Below the pieces are notes generated by a model that saw only the letters and a list, made by a program, of their open reading frames with translations, had not been told where the DNA came from and ran no database searches. Positions 46,507 to 56,333 of a DNA stretch of 64,000 nt are shown piece after piece. The position numbers were made by a program, and so were the translations under genes. How positions within the stretch are numbered: the first letter of the stretch is position 1; the number at the start of each line of letters is the position of its first letter. The stretch is from the NCBI RefSeq assembly GCF_000200735.1, contig NC_014970.1, forward strand, positions 744,001-808,000. The letters are read 5' to 3'. This stretch comes from Mycoplasma haemofelis str. Langford 1 (lineage in GTDB: Bacteria; Bacillota_I; Bacilli_A; Mycoplasmatales; Mycoplasmoidaceae).

Positions 46507-46933
46507 AGACCTCTGGTTGTTGAGCCTCCTCTTTATATTCAGCTGTAGGATATACCTTTAGCTTGTGAAGAAGTCTATCTGAGAGAGATTTATTCTTAGG
46601 AAGCATACCCTTTACGGCCTTTCTTATCAACTTAGATGAATACTCATCAATCATCTCAGCACCACTTCTTCTCTTAATCCCCCCAGGATATCCTGAGTGA
46701 CGATATCAAAACTCCTTCTCCCTCTTGTTCCCGCTTAGACGAACTTTACTTGCATTAATAACAACCACAAAATCTCCACAGTCCTGATTCAGAGTAAAGT
46801 CAGGTTTATTCTTACCTCTAAGAAGATTAGCTATATGCACACACATCCTCCCCAAGATAAGATCCTTAGCATCAATAAGATACCACTTACGACGAGCTAA
46901 TCCTTGCTCTCTTGTTAATTGAGTAGTTTTCAT
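46493..46933 (-). CDS. rplM: 50S ribosomal protein L13
   Basis: 146 aa from ATG 46933. [16 protein letters not shown] and [23 protein letters not shown] are L13 signatures, followed by the TGA-Trp [18 protein letters not shown] and a Glu-rich C-terminus reading VYECK. It overlaps rpsI and begins 16 bases after pepA. Confidence 0.95.
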
Positions 46934-46949
46934 TAGACTTCTTTTAATT

Positions 46950-48239
46950 TTATCTTCTCTCGGCTAAATAATAATACAAAGTTCTAACCATAGGTGCATA
47001 AGAAACCGATGTACTGTCGGAGTAAGCTATATTCGCAATATCCAAATGCACATAAGGAAGCCCTAGTACAAATTCCTTTAGAAAGCAGGCAGCCCTAGAA
47101 GAACCTCCGGCTCCAGTTCTTGCGGAGTTCTTAATGTCAGCCACCCTTGATTTCTTAAGAGCCTTAAGATAATAATCATCAAGGGGCATCCTCCATATCC
47201 ACTCTCCGGCCGCTATGGAGGAGTCATAAAGACTCTTCCATGACTCCTCAGAAGTGGCTCAAGCCCCCCCATACTTATTACCCAAAGCATACCCTATGGC
47301 TCCTGTCAAAGTAGCTATAGAAATTATCTCGGTAGGGGAGTATTCCATTGCTGCATAGGATAAAGCATCAGCCAATACCAAACGCCCTTCAGCATCAGTA
47401 TTATCTATCTCCACACTCTTTCCGGAATAGGAGATAATGACATCATCGGGTCTATAGGCATTTGAAGAGACACAGTTCTCTGCCAAGGGGAGGAATACTC
47501 TTAGATTCTCAGATACTTCATTCTTAGCCATGGCATATATAACTGCCAAAGAGCTTGCAGCCCCAGACATATCGAATTTCATATTGGACATATGAGATCC
47601 GGGCTTCAAATTAAGTCCCCCAGTATCGTAGGAGATGCCCTTACCTACAAGAGCCTTACTCTTTTCATTTGGATTAGGAAGATACTCTATGATCATTAGG
47701 TAAGGGGGGTTCTCAGAAGCCTTCCCCACTTCATTAATCAAATTAAGCTTCTTCTCTAAAAGAGCCTTCTGATCAAATACCTGAACACTTACATTCTTCA
47801 ATCCTGAAAGCATCTCCTTAGCCCTCTCCACAAACTTCTTAGGATAAAGAAGGTTAGGAGGGCATTCCTGAAGTTGTCTAGCTTTCAGAATAGCATCCAC
47901 TAAGTTCTCTACAGTCTTAGATATAGAGCCCTCAAAAGATCACTTATGTGAAGGCTTCTGTTCCTTCTTACTGCTGAAAGGAACGGAGAAGTAGTGGGAA
48001 TATACGGTGTAAAGAACTAGCTCCAAACTCTGTGGAGTTATATTCTTGAATTCAAGATCCAAGAAGCTTTGGAAATCAAAGGAAAGCTCATCGTACTTCT
48101 CTAAGGATTCCAGAAGGAAGGTGTATAGCTGAGGAGGAGTTATATTCTTAACATCAAGATCACACCTAACCTCCATCTCCTTATATAGAGGCTTTATCTT
48201 ATTGGCGGAAGACGCCTTAGCTCAAAGTCGGAAAGACAT
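46950..48239 (-). CDS. pepA: leucyl aminopeptidase (M17 family)
   Basis: 429 aa from ATG 48239, which overlaps the permease stop (TAATG). The C-terminal catalytic half carries [20 protein letters not shown] (metal-binding Lys/Asp), [10 protein letters not shown], and [17 protein letters not shown] (the M17 signature), then [15 protein letters not shown]. The N-terminal domain is diverged and short, and the total length is below the usual 480-500 residues, as in other mycoplasmas. Two-metal aminopeptidase releasing N-terminal residues from peptides. Coupling to an amino-acid permease fits amino-acid recycling. Several Trp are TGA. Confidence 0.93.
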
Positions 48240-49696
48240 TATTTAAAGGTAATGATACTACCCTTGTACTTGTCGTAGGGATATAAAGTATAGCTTCTTT
48301 TTCTAAGGAATTTACGATTAAGAAATTCCTTGAATTGGGGAGCTACAGATCCCAATATGAATATGCACATAATGAATAGCTTCAATCCATTACTAAATCT
48401 ATCAGCTCCTTCATATCCAAAGGTACCACTAACATAGGTAATGAATAGGTAGCTAAGAGCTACCACAATTACCACTCCAGAAGAGATAGCACAGTACTTA
48501 AATAGGATACTTGTCTTAGGTTGCTTAATCAAGTTACCTATTATGATGCAGGCAAGAATTCCAAATATAAAGGAGGATATTATGTCCGCCAAGGCATCCA
48601 ACACATCCTCCATGCCCTTCCCATTGAACTTCTGAGATAGACTAGCCATAATCCCAACCACCAAGAATCAGAAGATGGTGTGCATCATGAGATGTATCCA
48701 GTGTATGAATCTATGCTCGAACTCAGGATTAGAAGGCTTTCCTTTATAGAAGCATAGGGATCTAAGTCTCTTGATGTCTTGAAAGCCATACATGTGATCC
48801 ATGGCAGTAAGTTGAGAGATATTACTTAGTGACATGGAATTTAAGGTCATGAAGGCAGCTAAGCTAATTAGGATCTCGAAGAATTCAAGGAGATAGGGGT
48901 GTCCTTTGAAGGCGGAGAAGTTCCTATATTCCGCATTCCCCGGACTCCCTACACTGAAGCCTATTATTACATAGAGATATAGGAAGGTAACTATGGCGAA
49001 GGAGATGCACAAGCTTCTTACCAGTTGCTTTGAGGACTGCATTTTGTCCTTCAGAGAAGCTAAGTTATAAAAACCATCAAATATGAATAGAAGGGATGGG
49101 AGTCCGGAAATCATGATCATCCACTTTCCGGCTCCATCCAACCCCGACGGCTTCTCAAGAGTGGTTGATCCTTCTCCCGGTCATATTATTCCCAGAATCG
49201 GCAAAGTTATTAAGGGAATAAGCACCATAGTTCATAGAGCTAACTGAACCCTATAAGCTGTCTTAAAAGAGACCAAGTTCATGAACATGACTGTGATCGT
49301 GATGAGGAGGGCAAACATGATGAGAAGTGGTGTGCTCATCTTCTCATCACCCTTCAAAGAGAGAACTCCATATATTGAGAATAGAACTAGGCTGGGAGGG
49401 TGGTAGAAGTATCTGATGAAATTAACAAAGGCAGTATTTAAACGGGGAGGACAATTCACTTTGGATCACTCCATGAATCCCCCATTCCCAGACTGGGAAG
49501 GAATTATCTTTATGAGAACGTAGGAGAAGGCAAGGATGCTAAGAAGGAATATGAAGAAGAGGGTTATTAGGGATGGGAGATAGTTGTGAGAGAGCTTATT
49601 TAGAGTGGAAGTCTTCATGAAGATACCGGCTCCAATCATGGAGCTAACGGATATGAAGACTGCGGCAGAAGAGGAAAGGGTATTCTTAGAAGTCAT
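48239..49696 (-). CDS. APC-superfamily amino acid permease
   Basis: 485 aa from ATG 49696, immediately after the pstB stop. About 12 hydrophobic segments. The N-terminal AAVFISVSSMIGAGIFMKTS is the APC substrate-binding TM1 motif (GAGIF). ISGLPSLLFIFDGFYNL resembles the conserved TM6 region of APC transporters. Basic C-terminal tail. The substrate cannot be told from sequence. It lies between phosphate transport and aminopeptidase genes in a gapless arrangement (stop TAA overlaps pepA ATG). Confidence 0.88.
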
Positions 49697-50521
49697 CTAG
49701 TAAATTCCGGAAATAAAGTCCCTTGTCTCCCTCTTGGTGGGATTAGTGAATATATCCCTAGTATTTCCGTGCTCCATCACTTTACCATCCTTAATAAAGA
49801 TGGTATAGTCACTAACTCTTCTCACTTGGGAAAGAGAGTGGGACACGAGAATGATGGTGGAGTGTTTGGTCTTGGAGATTCTGAGTATTAGCTCTTCTAT
49901 CTTATTACTTGACTTCAAGTCTAGAGCTGAAGTGGGCTCGTCCATGAGAAGTACCTTGGGCTGCAGAGCTATGGCTCTAGCTATACAAAGCCTCTGCTGT
50001 TGCCCTAAGGATAGGACGTTCTCTGGACGTACATTAAGCCTATCCTTCACCTCATCCCACAGATAAGCTTCTTTCAGAGAAGACTCCAAAATCTCCTCAA
50101 GAAGCTCATTAGCTAGAACTCCATGCATTTTAAGTGCAAAGAGTATATTTTCCCTTATGGACATGGGAAACATGACTGGCTTCTGAAGCACAGTCCCTAT
50201 CTGAGTTCTTAGATATTCCGGAGGATAGTCCTTATCTAGGATATCCATATTCCCATAATATATGGAGCCCTCACAATCGAAATCCCCGCTCTCCATATTG
50301 CTCTTATTTATGGCCTTCAATAGGGAGGATTTACCAGATCCTGAGGGGCCTATTATGGCCACAACAGAGCAAGCAGGTATTTTGATATTAATGTCCCTAA
50401 GAATGCACCTTCTATCCCTCTTTGAAAATATGCTTAAATCCTTAACTTCTATAACGTAAGGACTATCGTCGGAAGGAGCCTGAATATCGAGTTGTTTTTT
50501 CTTACTGAAAAAACCAAACAC
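49697..50521 (-). CDS. pstB: phosphate ABC transporter ATP-binding protein PstB
   Basis: 274 aa. The start is GTG 50521 (V-F-G-F-F-S-K-K-K), 3 bases after the pstCA stop. Walker A GPSGSGKSSLLKAINKS, Q-loop LQKPVMFPMSIRENI, signature LSLGQQQRLCIARA, Walker B VLLMDEPTSALD, and His switch V-S-H-S. The Q-K-P-x-x-F-P-M-S-I and N-K-S-N features are typical of PstB. It energises the fused PstC-PstA permease upstream. No pstS or phoU is seen in the window. Confidence 0.93.
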   Translation of the reverse strand: MFGFFSKKKQLDIQAPSDDSPYVIEVKDLSIFSKRDRRCILRDINIKIPACSVVAIIGPSGSGKSSLLKAINKSNMESGDFDCEGSIYYGNMDILDKDYPPEYLRTQIGTVLQKPVMFPMSIRENILFALKMHGVLANELLEEILESSLKEAYLWDEVKDRLNVRPENVLSLGQQQRLCIARAIALQPKVLLMDEPTSALDLKSSNKIEELILRISKTKHSTIILVSHSLSQVRRVSDYTIFIKDGKVMEHGNTRDIFTNPTKRETRDFISGIY

Positions 50522-50524
50522 CCC

Positions 50525-52531
50525 CTATAGAATCCTATTTACCAAATAGAGACACATCTTCTTTGTCTGATACCATCCAAGCTTTCAATAATAAAGGAAT
50601 CAACTCCCATAATAACGTATCCATATATCTATAGGATAGCTGAATAGCCTCATCGTGTAGGGAATAATATACCTTCCCATCAGGATTATCGTCGTGAGGG
50701 CTATTAAACAGCAAAAGCTTGCCTCCGCCATGAGAGTCTCACCCTTAGAGATATTATTTTCATATATCTGGGCATATATACGAGTAGTCAAAGTCTGCCC
50801 CGGATAGAAGAGTAAAGTGGTGTATATGGAATTCATTCCCGAAGTTAAGTAAAGGGGGGCTGTCTCTCCCATGATCTTCCCAATGGATAGTAATATTGAG
50901 AAGATCAAGTTAACCGTGGCTATGGGAAGAATAATCTTTACAAAGGTATTGTATTTATCCATTCCTAGCAGGTAAGAGGACTCTCTGTACTTATCTGATA
51001 CGCTGGAGATATTGGTATAGAAGAGTTGGGTCATGTAGGGAAGTATCAAAAGGGAGATAGTTAGTACTCCGGCAATAATGGATCTCCCACTTGCCCCATT
51101 ACTAGTTAACTCCAGCTGATATATGAAGAAGGATAATCCAAAGATACCGAATATTATTGAGGGAGTGGCTGAAGCTGCATTTATCAAGTAAAGGGTATAT
51201 TTCTTAATACTACTATCCCTATCGTACTCACTTAGATACACAGCAATAGCAAGAGCTATTGGAACAGTGATACATATGGACAGAACTACGATGAAGAAGG
51301 TATTAATAATGGCCCTTCCCAAGGAATCAGTTCCAAAGTCAGGAGTAAAGTTATCCCATTGCGATATGGCTGTCAAGCCATCTATAAATATGGATAGGAA
51401 GAGGGAGGCTGCGAATGCAAAAAGTATTCCTATGCATATTCACTCTAGAACTCTGTAAGTCCATTCCCTTAGCTTCCTTCAGAAGTAGTACTGCTGACTT
51501 AGATATATATATTCATTCAAGGGTATAAGTCCATTCCCAAAGTCTGCGGATTCTGGAAATCCTAGCCTAAGAAGTCATAGTCTTATCCTATTGGAAAGCT
51601 CGGATGGTGAATCGGAAGAGCTTACAGTGGGCTCCTTCTTCATACACTGATAGCATACGGCATTTATAGCTAGAGAAGTAACCAGAAGTAGTCCCCCAAA
51701 TAGGAACATCAAGTTCTTAACGCTCTCACTACTTCCATCTGAAAAGAAGTTCTCTGAGATAAGGGGAGCTATTGGATTTAATGAGGAATTCAAGAATCCC
51801 CTCATATTGCTACCATATGCTGAGGAGTAATTAGCAGATGACAATATCATGGAAAGCATGACGCTCTCCGACAGAGCTCTACTGGAGATAATAGTTATAG
51901 ATACCCATACAGTCCTTCTAACTCTAGGAAGGAGAGTCTTATATATGGACTCCCTTCTGGAGATTCCCAATACCTGAGCAGAATTCAAATAAATTCTCTG
52001 GCTTTCTAGAGCTGCATTGAAGAGAGATACTACTAGTGGTAGTATCATCAATATTAGGGCTATAGAAGCGGTAATGAGATTCAGTTGAGTATCAAATAAG
52101 GGAAGGTACTTAAATACTGGGGGGAAATAAGTCTTTACAAAGGCTCCTAGTACTACTGAAGGGATGTTGGCCAGTAGAAGTACTACTGTATTTATGAATC
52201 TTCTATTTTCATCGGATAAATGGAATGTAATGAAGACCGAGCATCGGATGGCTATGGGGATAGTGAATAGTATGGATATTAATACTAGAAATATAGTTAC
52301 TCCAAAGGGGGCTCAGAAAGAGACTCCTGATTCGCTTAATTTAAATTCCTGACTGAAGAATATGCTCTGGAAGCTATAGCTGTAGAAGGCTTTTAAGCCC
52401 TCGAAGAAGATATAAAAGAAGAAGCCACTAAATGCAAACCACAGGAAATAGGTGGCTAGTTTAGTTAGAGCTTGGGCTAATTGGTCGTCCTCGCGGGAAC
52501 GCCCTACAGCAATGTATGCCTGTATATCCAA
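50525..52531 (-). CDS. fused phosphate ABC transporter permease PstC-PstA
   Basis: 668 aa as one frame from TTG 52531 (directly after the previous stop) to TAG 50525, reading through several TGA-Trp. The N-terminal half is PstC-like: P-S-V-V-L-G-A-F, ILPLVVSLFNAALESQR, ALGIS-type EAA loop (QVLGISRRESIYKTLLPR) and SRALSESVMLSMIL. The C-terminal half is PstA-like: N-A-A-S-A-T-P-S-I-I-F-G-I-F-G, EAA loop (LLGMDKYNTFVKIILP) and IMGETAPLYLTSG. Each half has about six TM helices. The same fusion is known in M. genitalium and M. pneumoniae. Confidence 0.9.
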
Positions 52532-53941
52532 CTAGATAAATAGGAGATTTATATGGTAGGTGAAGAGAAGGAGGAAGCTAATTCCCAATACTAGTCAAGC
52601 CCAGAATCAAAAGCTTCATGGAGCCAATGCTCCAAGAATGCAAGATACAGAGATAATTAGGAAGAAGGATAGGGCGGTAAAGAGTCATTTAAATAGCTCG
52701 GAAGATACAACTCTAAGGAACATATCCAAAGGCTTATTCCCAGTAACAAGATGACTCCTAATGTACTTATTCATCTTGGCCTCCCTTACAGAAGCAAAGA
52801 TGGTGGCCAACTGCACATCCTTACGGAAGTCTCTAATAATGTACTTGTTCCTGTGTCTAGAGAAGGAGACTCAAGTAACTTTCTGACCTGCTAATAATTC
52901 CTTTCAAGAAGTGGGAGTAGTTGCCCTATTAAAGGCATTTCTAGCCAATACTCACAGGCCAAATATCCCTCCTGTGAGTATATTAAGGAGCCTTATAGTT
53001 CACTTCTTAGTCTCATGATCTCTGAAGGCGTAAGTCCTATAGAGATCCGACTTAGCACTCTTCCTATCCTCAAAGGATATTAAGCTCCTTATCCCTTCAG
53101 AATAATCAAAGTCCTCTTCAATGGCATTATCAACTAGAGAAGCAAGAGAATCATTAAACTCCTCCATGTTGATGAATTCCTTTTGATCATGGACATTCTT
53201 CCATTGAAACTCCCCATCCTTCTTATGTAGATATATATAGATGGGAAATATTCCTAGAGTAAGTACGGATAAGGAGAGATAACTAAAGCAAAATATAAAG
53301 AGAACGAAGTAGTCGTATCTACGGCTGCTAATATGACTTTCAGGATTATCTCTTAAAGATATATGAACCTTATTACCTAATGCCAAGTCATTAAATTCAT
53401 CCTCCTTCAGGGATCTAAATTTCTTATTTAAATTATCTCTGATCTTTTTTTCTTCGGCCAAAAAAGCTTTCATTTGCTCCTCTCTAAAGTCCCTGATGGG
53501 GAGCATAGCGAGGAATTTAAGCTTATATATTTGCCTCTCTAGAAGAGCTGAGAATCAGGCTACTGGAGCACTTATCCTTATCTTCAGACGTATCCATCAT
53601 CCCTTAGTCTTCTTTTGAACTTGATTAGCTAAAAAAGGATTCCCCTCTAGGATCTGTGCAAATCTCTTATTAAACCTATTATTCTCAACTCAGCATGGGA
53701 ACTCATGGGGTTCCGGTGTGTAAGTGTACTTTTCCTTGCTATTAAAGGGGGTCTTAGTATGTTGCTCTAGACAGAATAAGTAATATAGATAATAGAATCC
53801 TAGAGTACAGATGCTAAGCCCTATAACTACTGGTTTAGCTGTTAAAAATAAACTTCACTTTTCGTACTTACTAATGGGAGCCTGAGTAGGCTCTAGTACT
53901 GTTCCAAACAGAGGAATTCTGGGCTTCTCCGTATCGTTCAT
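52532..53941 (-). CDS. hypothetical polytopic membrane protein
   Basis: 469 aa from ATG 53941. TM1 is at about 30-57 (FLTAKPVVIGLSICTLGFYY) and TM2 at about residues 208-236 (YFVLFIFCFSYLSLSVLTLG). A weaker segment (LLNILTGGIFGLWVLA) and a C-terminal hairpin of two helices (LFTALSFFLIISVSCILGA, WAWLVLGISFLLF) follow. The parts between are basic and helical. About ten TGA-Trp. The stop abuts the pstCA start. No family recognised. Located between a membrane-anchored coiled-coil/nuclease-like protein and the phosphate permease. Confidence 0.82.
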
Positions 53942-53959
53942 TAACCCTCTTTAGCGGAG

Positions 53960-55423
53960 CTAATGAACCCCTCCATCATGAACTTCTTCTTTTGCAAGAG
54001 GTAAAGCCTTTTCGTCGACTGCAACAACAGAATTCATATTCTCCAATAGCTGCATTCCCCCTTCTACGGACTTTAATGTTGAAACCTTAACTACATCTAA
54101 GTGCTTCTCCAAACGAGTCTGATAATTGGCCAACTTGGAAATAGTTTCCCTTTGCTTTCTGGAAACATCCACTAACACAGAAAAGGAGCGGCTGAATTGA
54201 TCCAAATTGTGGGACAAGTCCTTCATAATATCTTCAAATAGCTTTTTATTGGAGGAGTTAAACAGTCCTTGAAAGCCTGTAGCTTTGGCTATCTTAAAGC
54301 AAGATCTAACGTTCAAAGTCAGGAATATAAAGCTTTTTAAGAAGGTAGGACAGATAACGTAGAACATGGGATCTGTAGATCTTTGTAGCTCTCCGAAAAT
54401 CGATTCTCATCTAGTTCCATCAATAAGCAGATATCCCTCCTTCTTATTATCGAAATTCATGGTTGTAACAATAACTGCAAATTTAGCTTTTTCACTCCTT
54501 GCATACTCCAAAGCCTGCTTATAGAACTTCTTGCTGATATCTTTTTCAGTCGGAGACAGAGTATTCTTACACTCTAAAACCATCTTAAAATCCTCATCAG
54601 ACTCATTTGGAGAGTAGAAAGAAAGCAGGAAATCAATTCTTAAGCTCTTTCCGGTAGAATTGGAAATGGAGTGTTCTCTTTGTACCTTTAATTGTCCTAG
54701 ACAGCCACGACTAATAGTCTCCAGCTCAGAATAAACTCAATCCTCCAAAGCATCTCCTGAATCATTAACATTCAATCCAACACCATGAACTCTTGCAATC
54801 TCTTCCTCCTCCCTCTTCTTATCTTCCTTAACCTTGGATAGAGTCTTTCCCTCGTGCAATTCTTGTCATGAGGATATCTCTTTGCTTAGCTCCCCATTCT
54901 CCTTCGTTAAAGTCTCATTAAGTGACTGTAATTTGATGACATTCTCATGAGAAGTCTTGTACTTACTTTCAAAATCATTACGAGCAGAAGTAAGTTCTTG
55001 GTTTTTTAAATTTCAGAAGTCCCGCTGATTAGACAAAGTAATCTTCTCTTCCCTAAGCTTCTCCAAAGTTGCATCCTTACTGCGAACCAAATCCTCTTTC
55101 TCATGCAACTGATTCTTTAATTCTTCTATCCTGCGACACCGCTCTTCATCGACCGATCTTTCCTTATCTAGAATCTCCTCTTGCGTCCTAAGTAGTTCTT
55201 CGACCTTTTTTTCCGAATCATCATACTTCCTTCTCAGACCCTCTAATTCCTCTAACTTACTTTGAATTTGAGGGATAAAACCTCACTTATCAACTAATTC
55301 CTGAATTGGTTCTAAGTCGTCTAATCTAAGTCTATTAACCCCTTCTTTGATTCTTAAAAGCTTATACAGCCCTCACGCTCCTAGAGTTATTAAAGATAGA
55401 AAGAAATCCTTGACCCCAACCAT
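53960..55423 (-). CDS. membrane-anchored coiled-coil protein with PD-(D/E)xK-like (DUF2130-like) domain
   Basis: 487 aa from ATG 55423. A short hydrophobic N-terminus (FFLSLITLGAWGLYKLL) is followed by a long coiled coil (about residues 45-215, Glu/Lys/Leu heptads). Then comes a globular domain with LRIDFLLSFYSP, KMVLECKNTLSP and FAVIVTTMNF. The D...E-x-K spacing and strand pattern fit the PD-(D/E)xK fold, with the coiled-coil layout of DUF2130/COG4487 (an alternative is an RmuC-like protein). A second helical region closes the protein. Its start overlaps the previous stop (TAATG). A nuclease or DNA-binding role is inference. Confidence 0.72.
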
Positions 55424-55836
55424 TACACTTGGTGGGTATCTCCTTCTGCTTTCTTAAGCTGATCCTTTAAAGACTTATTCTCATTTGTAAGCTTCCTAAT
55501 TGTCTTCTTGAAGCTATCGACTTCCAATACATTCTTACTTAACTTCTCAGACTTCTGAATCTTCTCAATGATGCTAGAGAAAGATCCATAATCTATTAAC
55601 TTCTTCATCTCTTCAAAACCACCCAAGAAATCAATTAAATCTAGCTTACTCTTAACTACCTCAAATTGAGACTCTAATTCCTTATGACTAGCCTTTAACT
55701 CCTCAATCTCTTTCTGCTTCTCACTCAATTGAGCCTTAAACTCTGTAGTCTCAGCCTCCAGTCTACCCTTATCCTCTAGGTAGGAAATAAAACCCTTCCA
55801 GAACCGAGCGACGGATCCAAAAAATCTGCCGATCAA
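55423..55836 (-). CDS. hypothetical coiled-coil protein
   Basis: 137 aa, start taken as TTG 55836 (L-I-G-R-F-F-G-S-V-A-R-F-W). An amphipathic/hydrophobic N-terminus is followed by a coiled coil from about 22 to 65 (EAETTEFKAQLSEKQKEIEE), a short globular part (LIDFLGGFEEMKKLIDYGSF) and a second coiled coil (SFKKTIRKLTNENKSLKDQL). The stop overlaps the next gene's ATG. With the 487-aa coiled-coil protein it may form a complex; that is inferred from coupling and shared coiled-coil character only. Confidence 0.78.
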   Translation of the reverse strand: MIGRFFGSVARFWKGFISYLEDKGRLEAETTEFKAQLSEKQKEIEELKASHKELESQFEVVKSKLDLIDFLGGFEEMKKLIDYGSFSSIIEKIQKSEKLSKNVLEVDSFKKTIRKLTNENKSLKDQLKKAEGDTHQV

Positions 55837-55838
55837 AA

Positions 55839-55922
55839 CTAATCGTCCTCCCCCTCGTCTTCGTCGTCCTCTCTATCCTTATCTAGAACAAACTCGTATC
55901 GAAGAAGAAGCCATACGAGCAT
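55839..55922 (-). CDS. possible small acidic peptide
   Basis: 27 codons from ATG 55922 to TAG 55839: a hydrophobic start (M-L-V-W-L-L-L-R-Y-E-F-V-L) then an acidic end (D-K-D-R-E-D-D-E-D-E-G-E-D-D). It fills exactly the 96-base gap between two operon genes, beginning 11 bases after one stop and ending inside the next gene's upstream frame. It could be a leader or membrane micropeptide, or chance. Confidence 0.35.
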   Translation of the reverse strand: MLVWLLLRYEFVLDKDREDDEDEGEDD

Positions 55923-55932
55923 CTGCCGTAAC

Positions 55933-56313
55933 CTAGCTTTTCTTTCCCGTACTCGTCTTCTTTTTTTTCCCAAAGTCCAGTGACTCAAGAATATCTATTA
56001 ACTGCTTAAAATCGTCTACCGAGATCCCTATGTCCTTGAACGAGCGGAACATGTTTGAAAGATTCTTCTCTACCTCCGCATACTTCTTGGAAGAATCAAT
56101 TAACTTTCCAAAATAGAAGATAAGGAGATCATCAAAGGTCTTAAGCTCAGGAAGAGTCTTGGACTTAACCTTAAGAATTTTGAAACTTTCAAACTCCCTT
56201 TGTAAAGCATCATAAACACTTGAAGAGATACGAACAGTAACTTCAATTGGTTCCCCCTCTTCCTCGTCTTTCTTCTTAACTTTTAAGTTCTCTTTTTTCT
56301 CTTCAGCTGTCAT
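55933..56313 (-). CDS. hypothetical protein, possible RHH-type fold
   Basis: 126 aa from ATG 56313. A Lys/Glu-rich N-terminus precedes EVTVRISSSVYDALQREFES, which has the strand-helix pattern of ribbon-helix-helix regulators, then mostly helical sequence and a basic tail (KKKKTSTGKKS) that could bind nucleic acid. No family is recognised with certainty. 20 bases downstream of the second giant protein. Confidence 0.75.
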   Translation of the reverse strand: MTAEEKKENLKVKKKDEEEGEPIEVTVRISSSVYDALQREFESFKILKVKSKTLPELKTFDDLLIFYFGKLIDSSKKYAEVEKNLSNMFRSFKDIGISVDDFKQLIDILESLDFGKKKKTSTGKKS

Positions 56314-56333
56314 AGTTATTTAAAGATTATAAA

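Noticed and set aside
53960..55423. Assignment as RmuC
   Set aside because: Coiled coil plus nuclease-like domain is shared, but the visible MVLECK...FAVIVTT pattern fits DUF2130-like proteins better than the RmuC motif. Left as DUF2130-like with moderate confidence.
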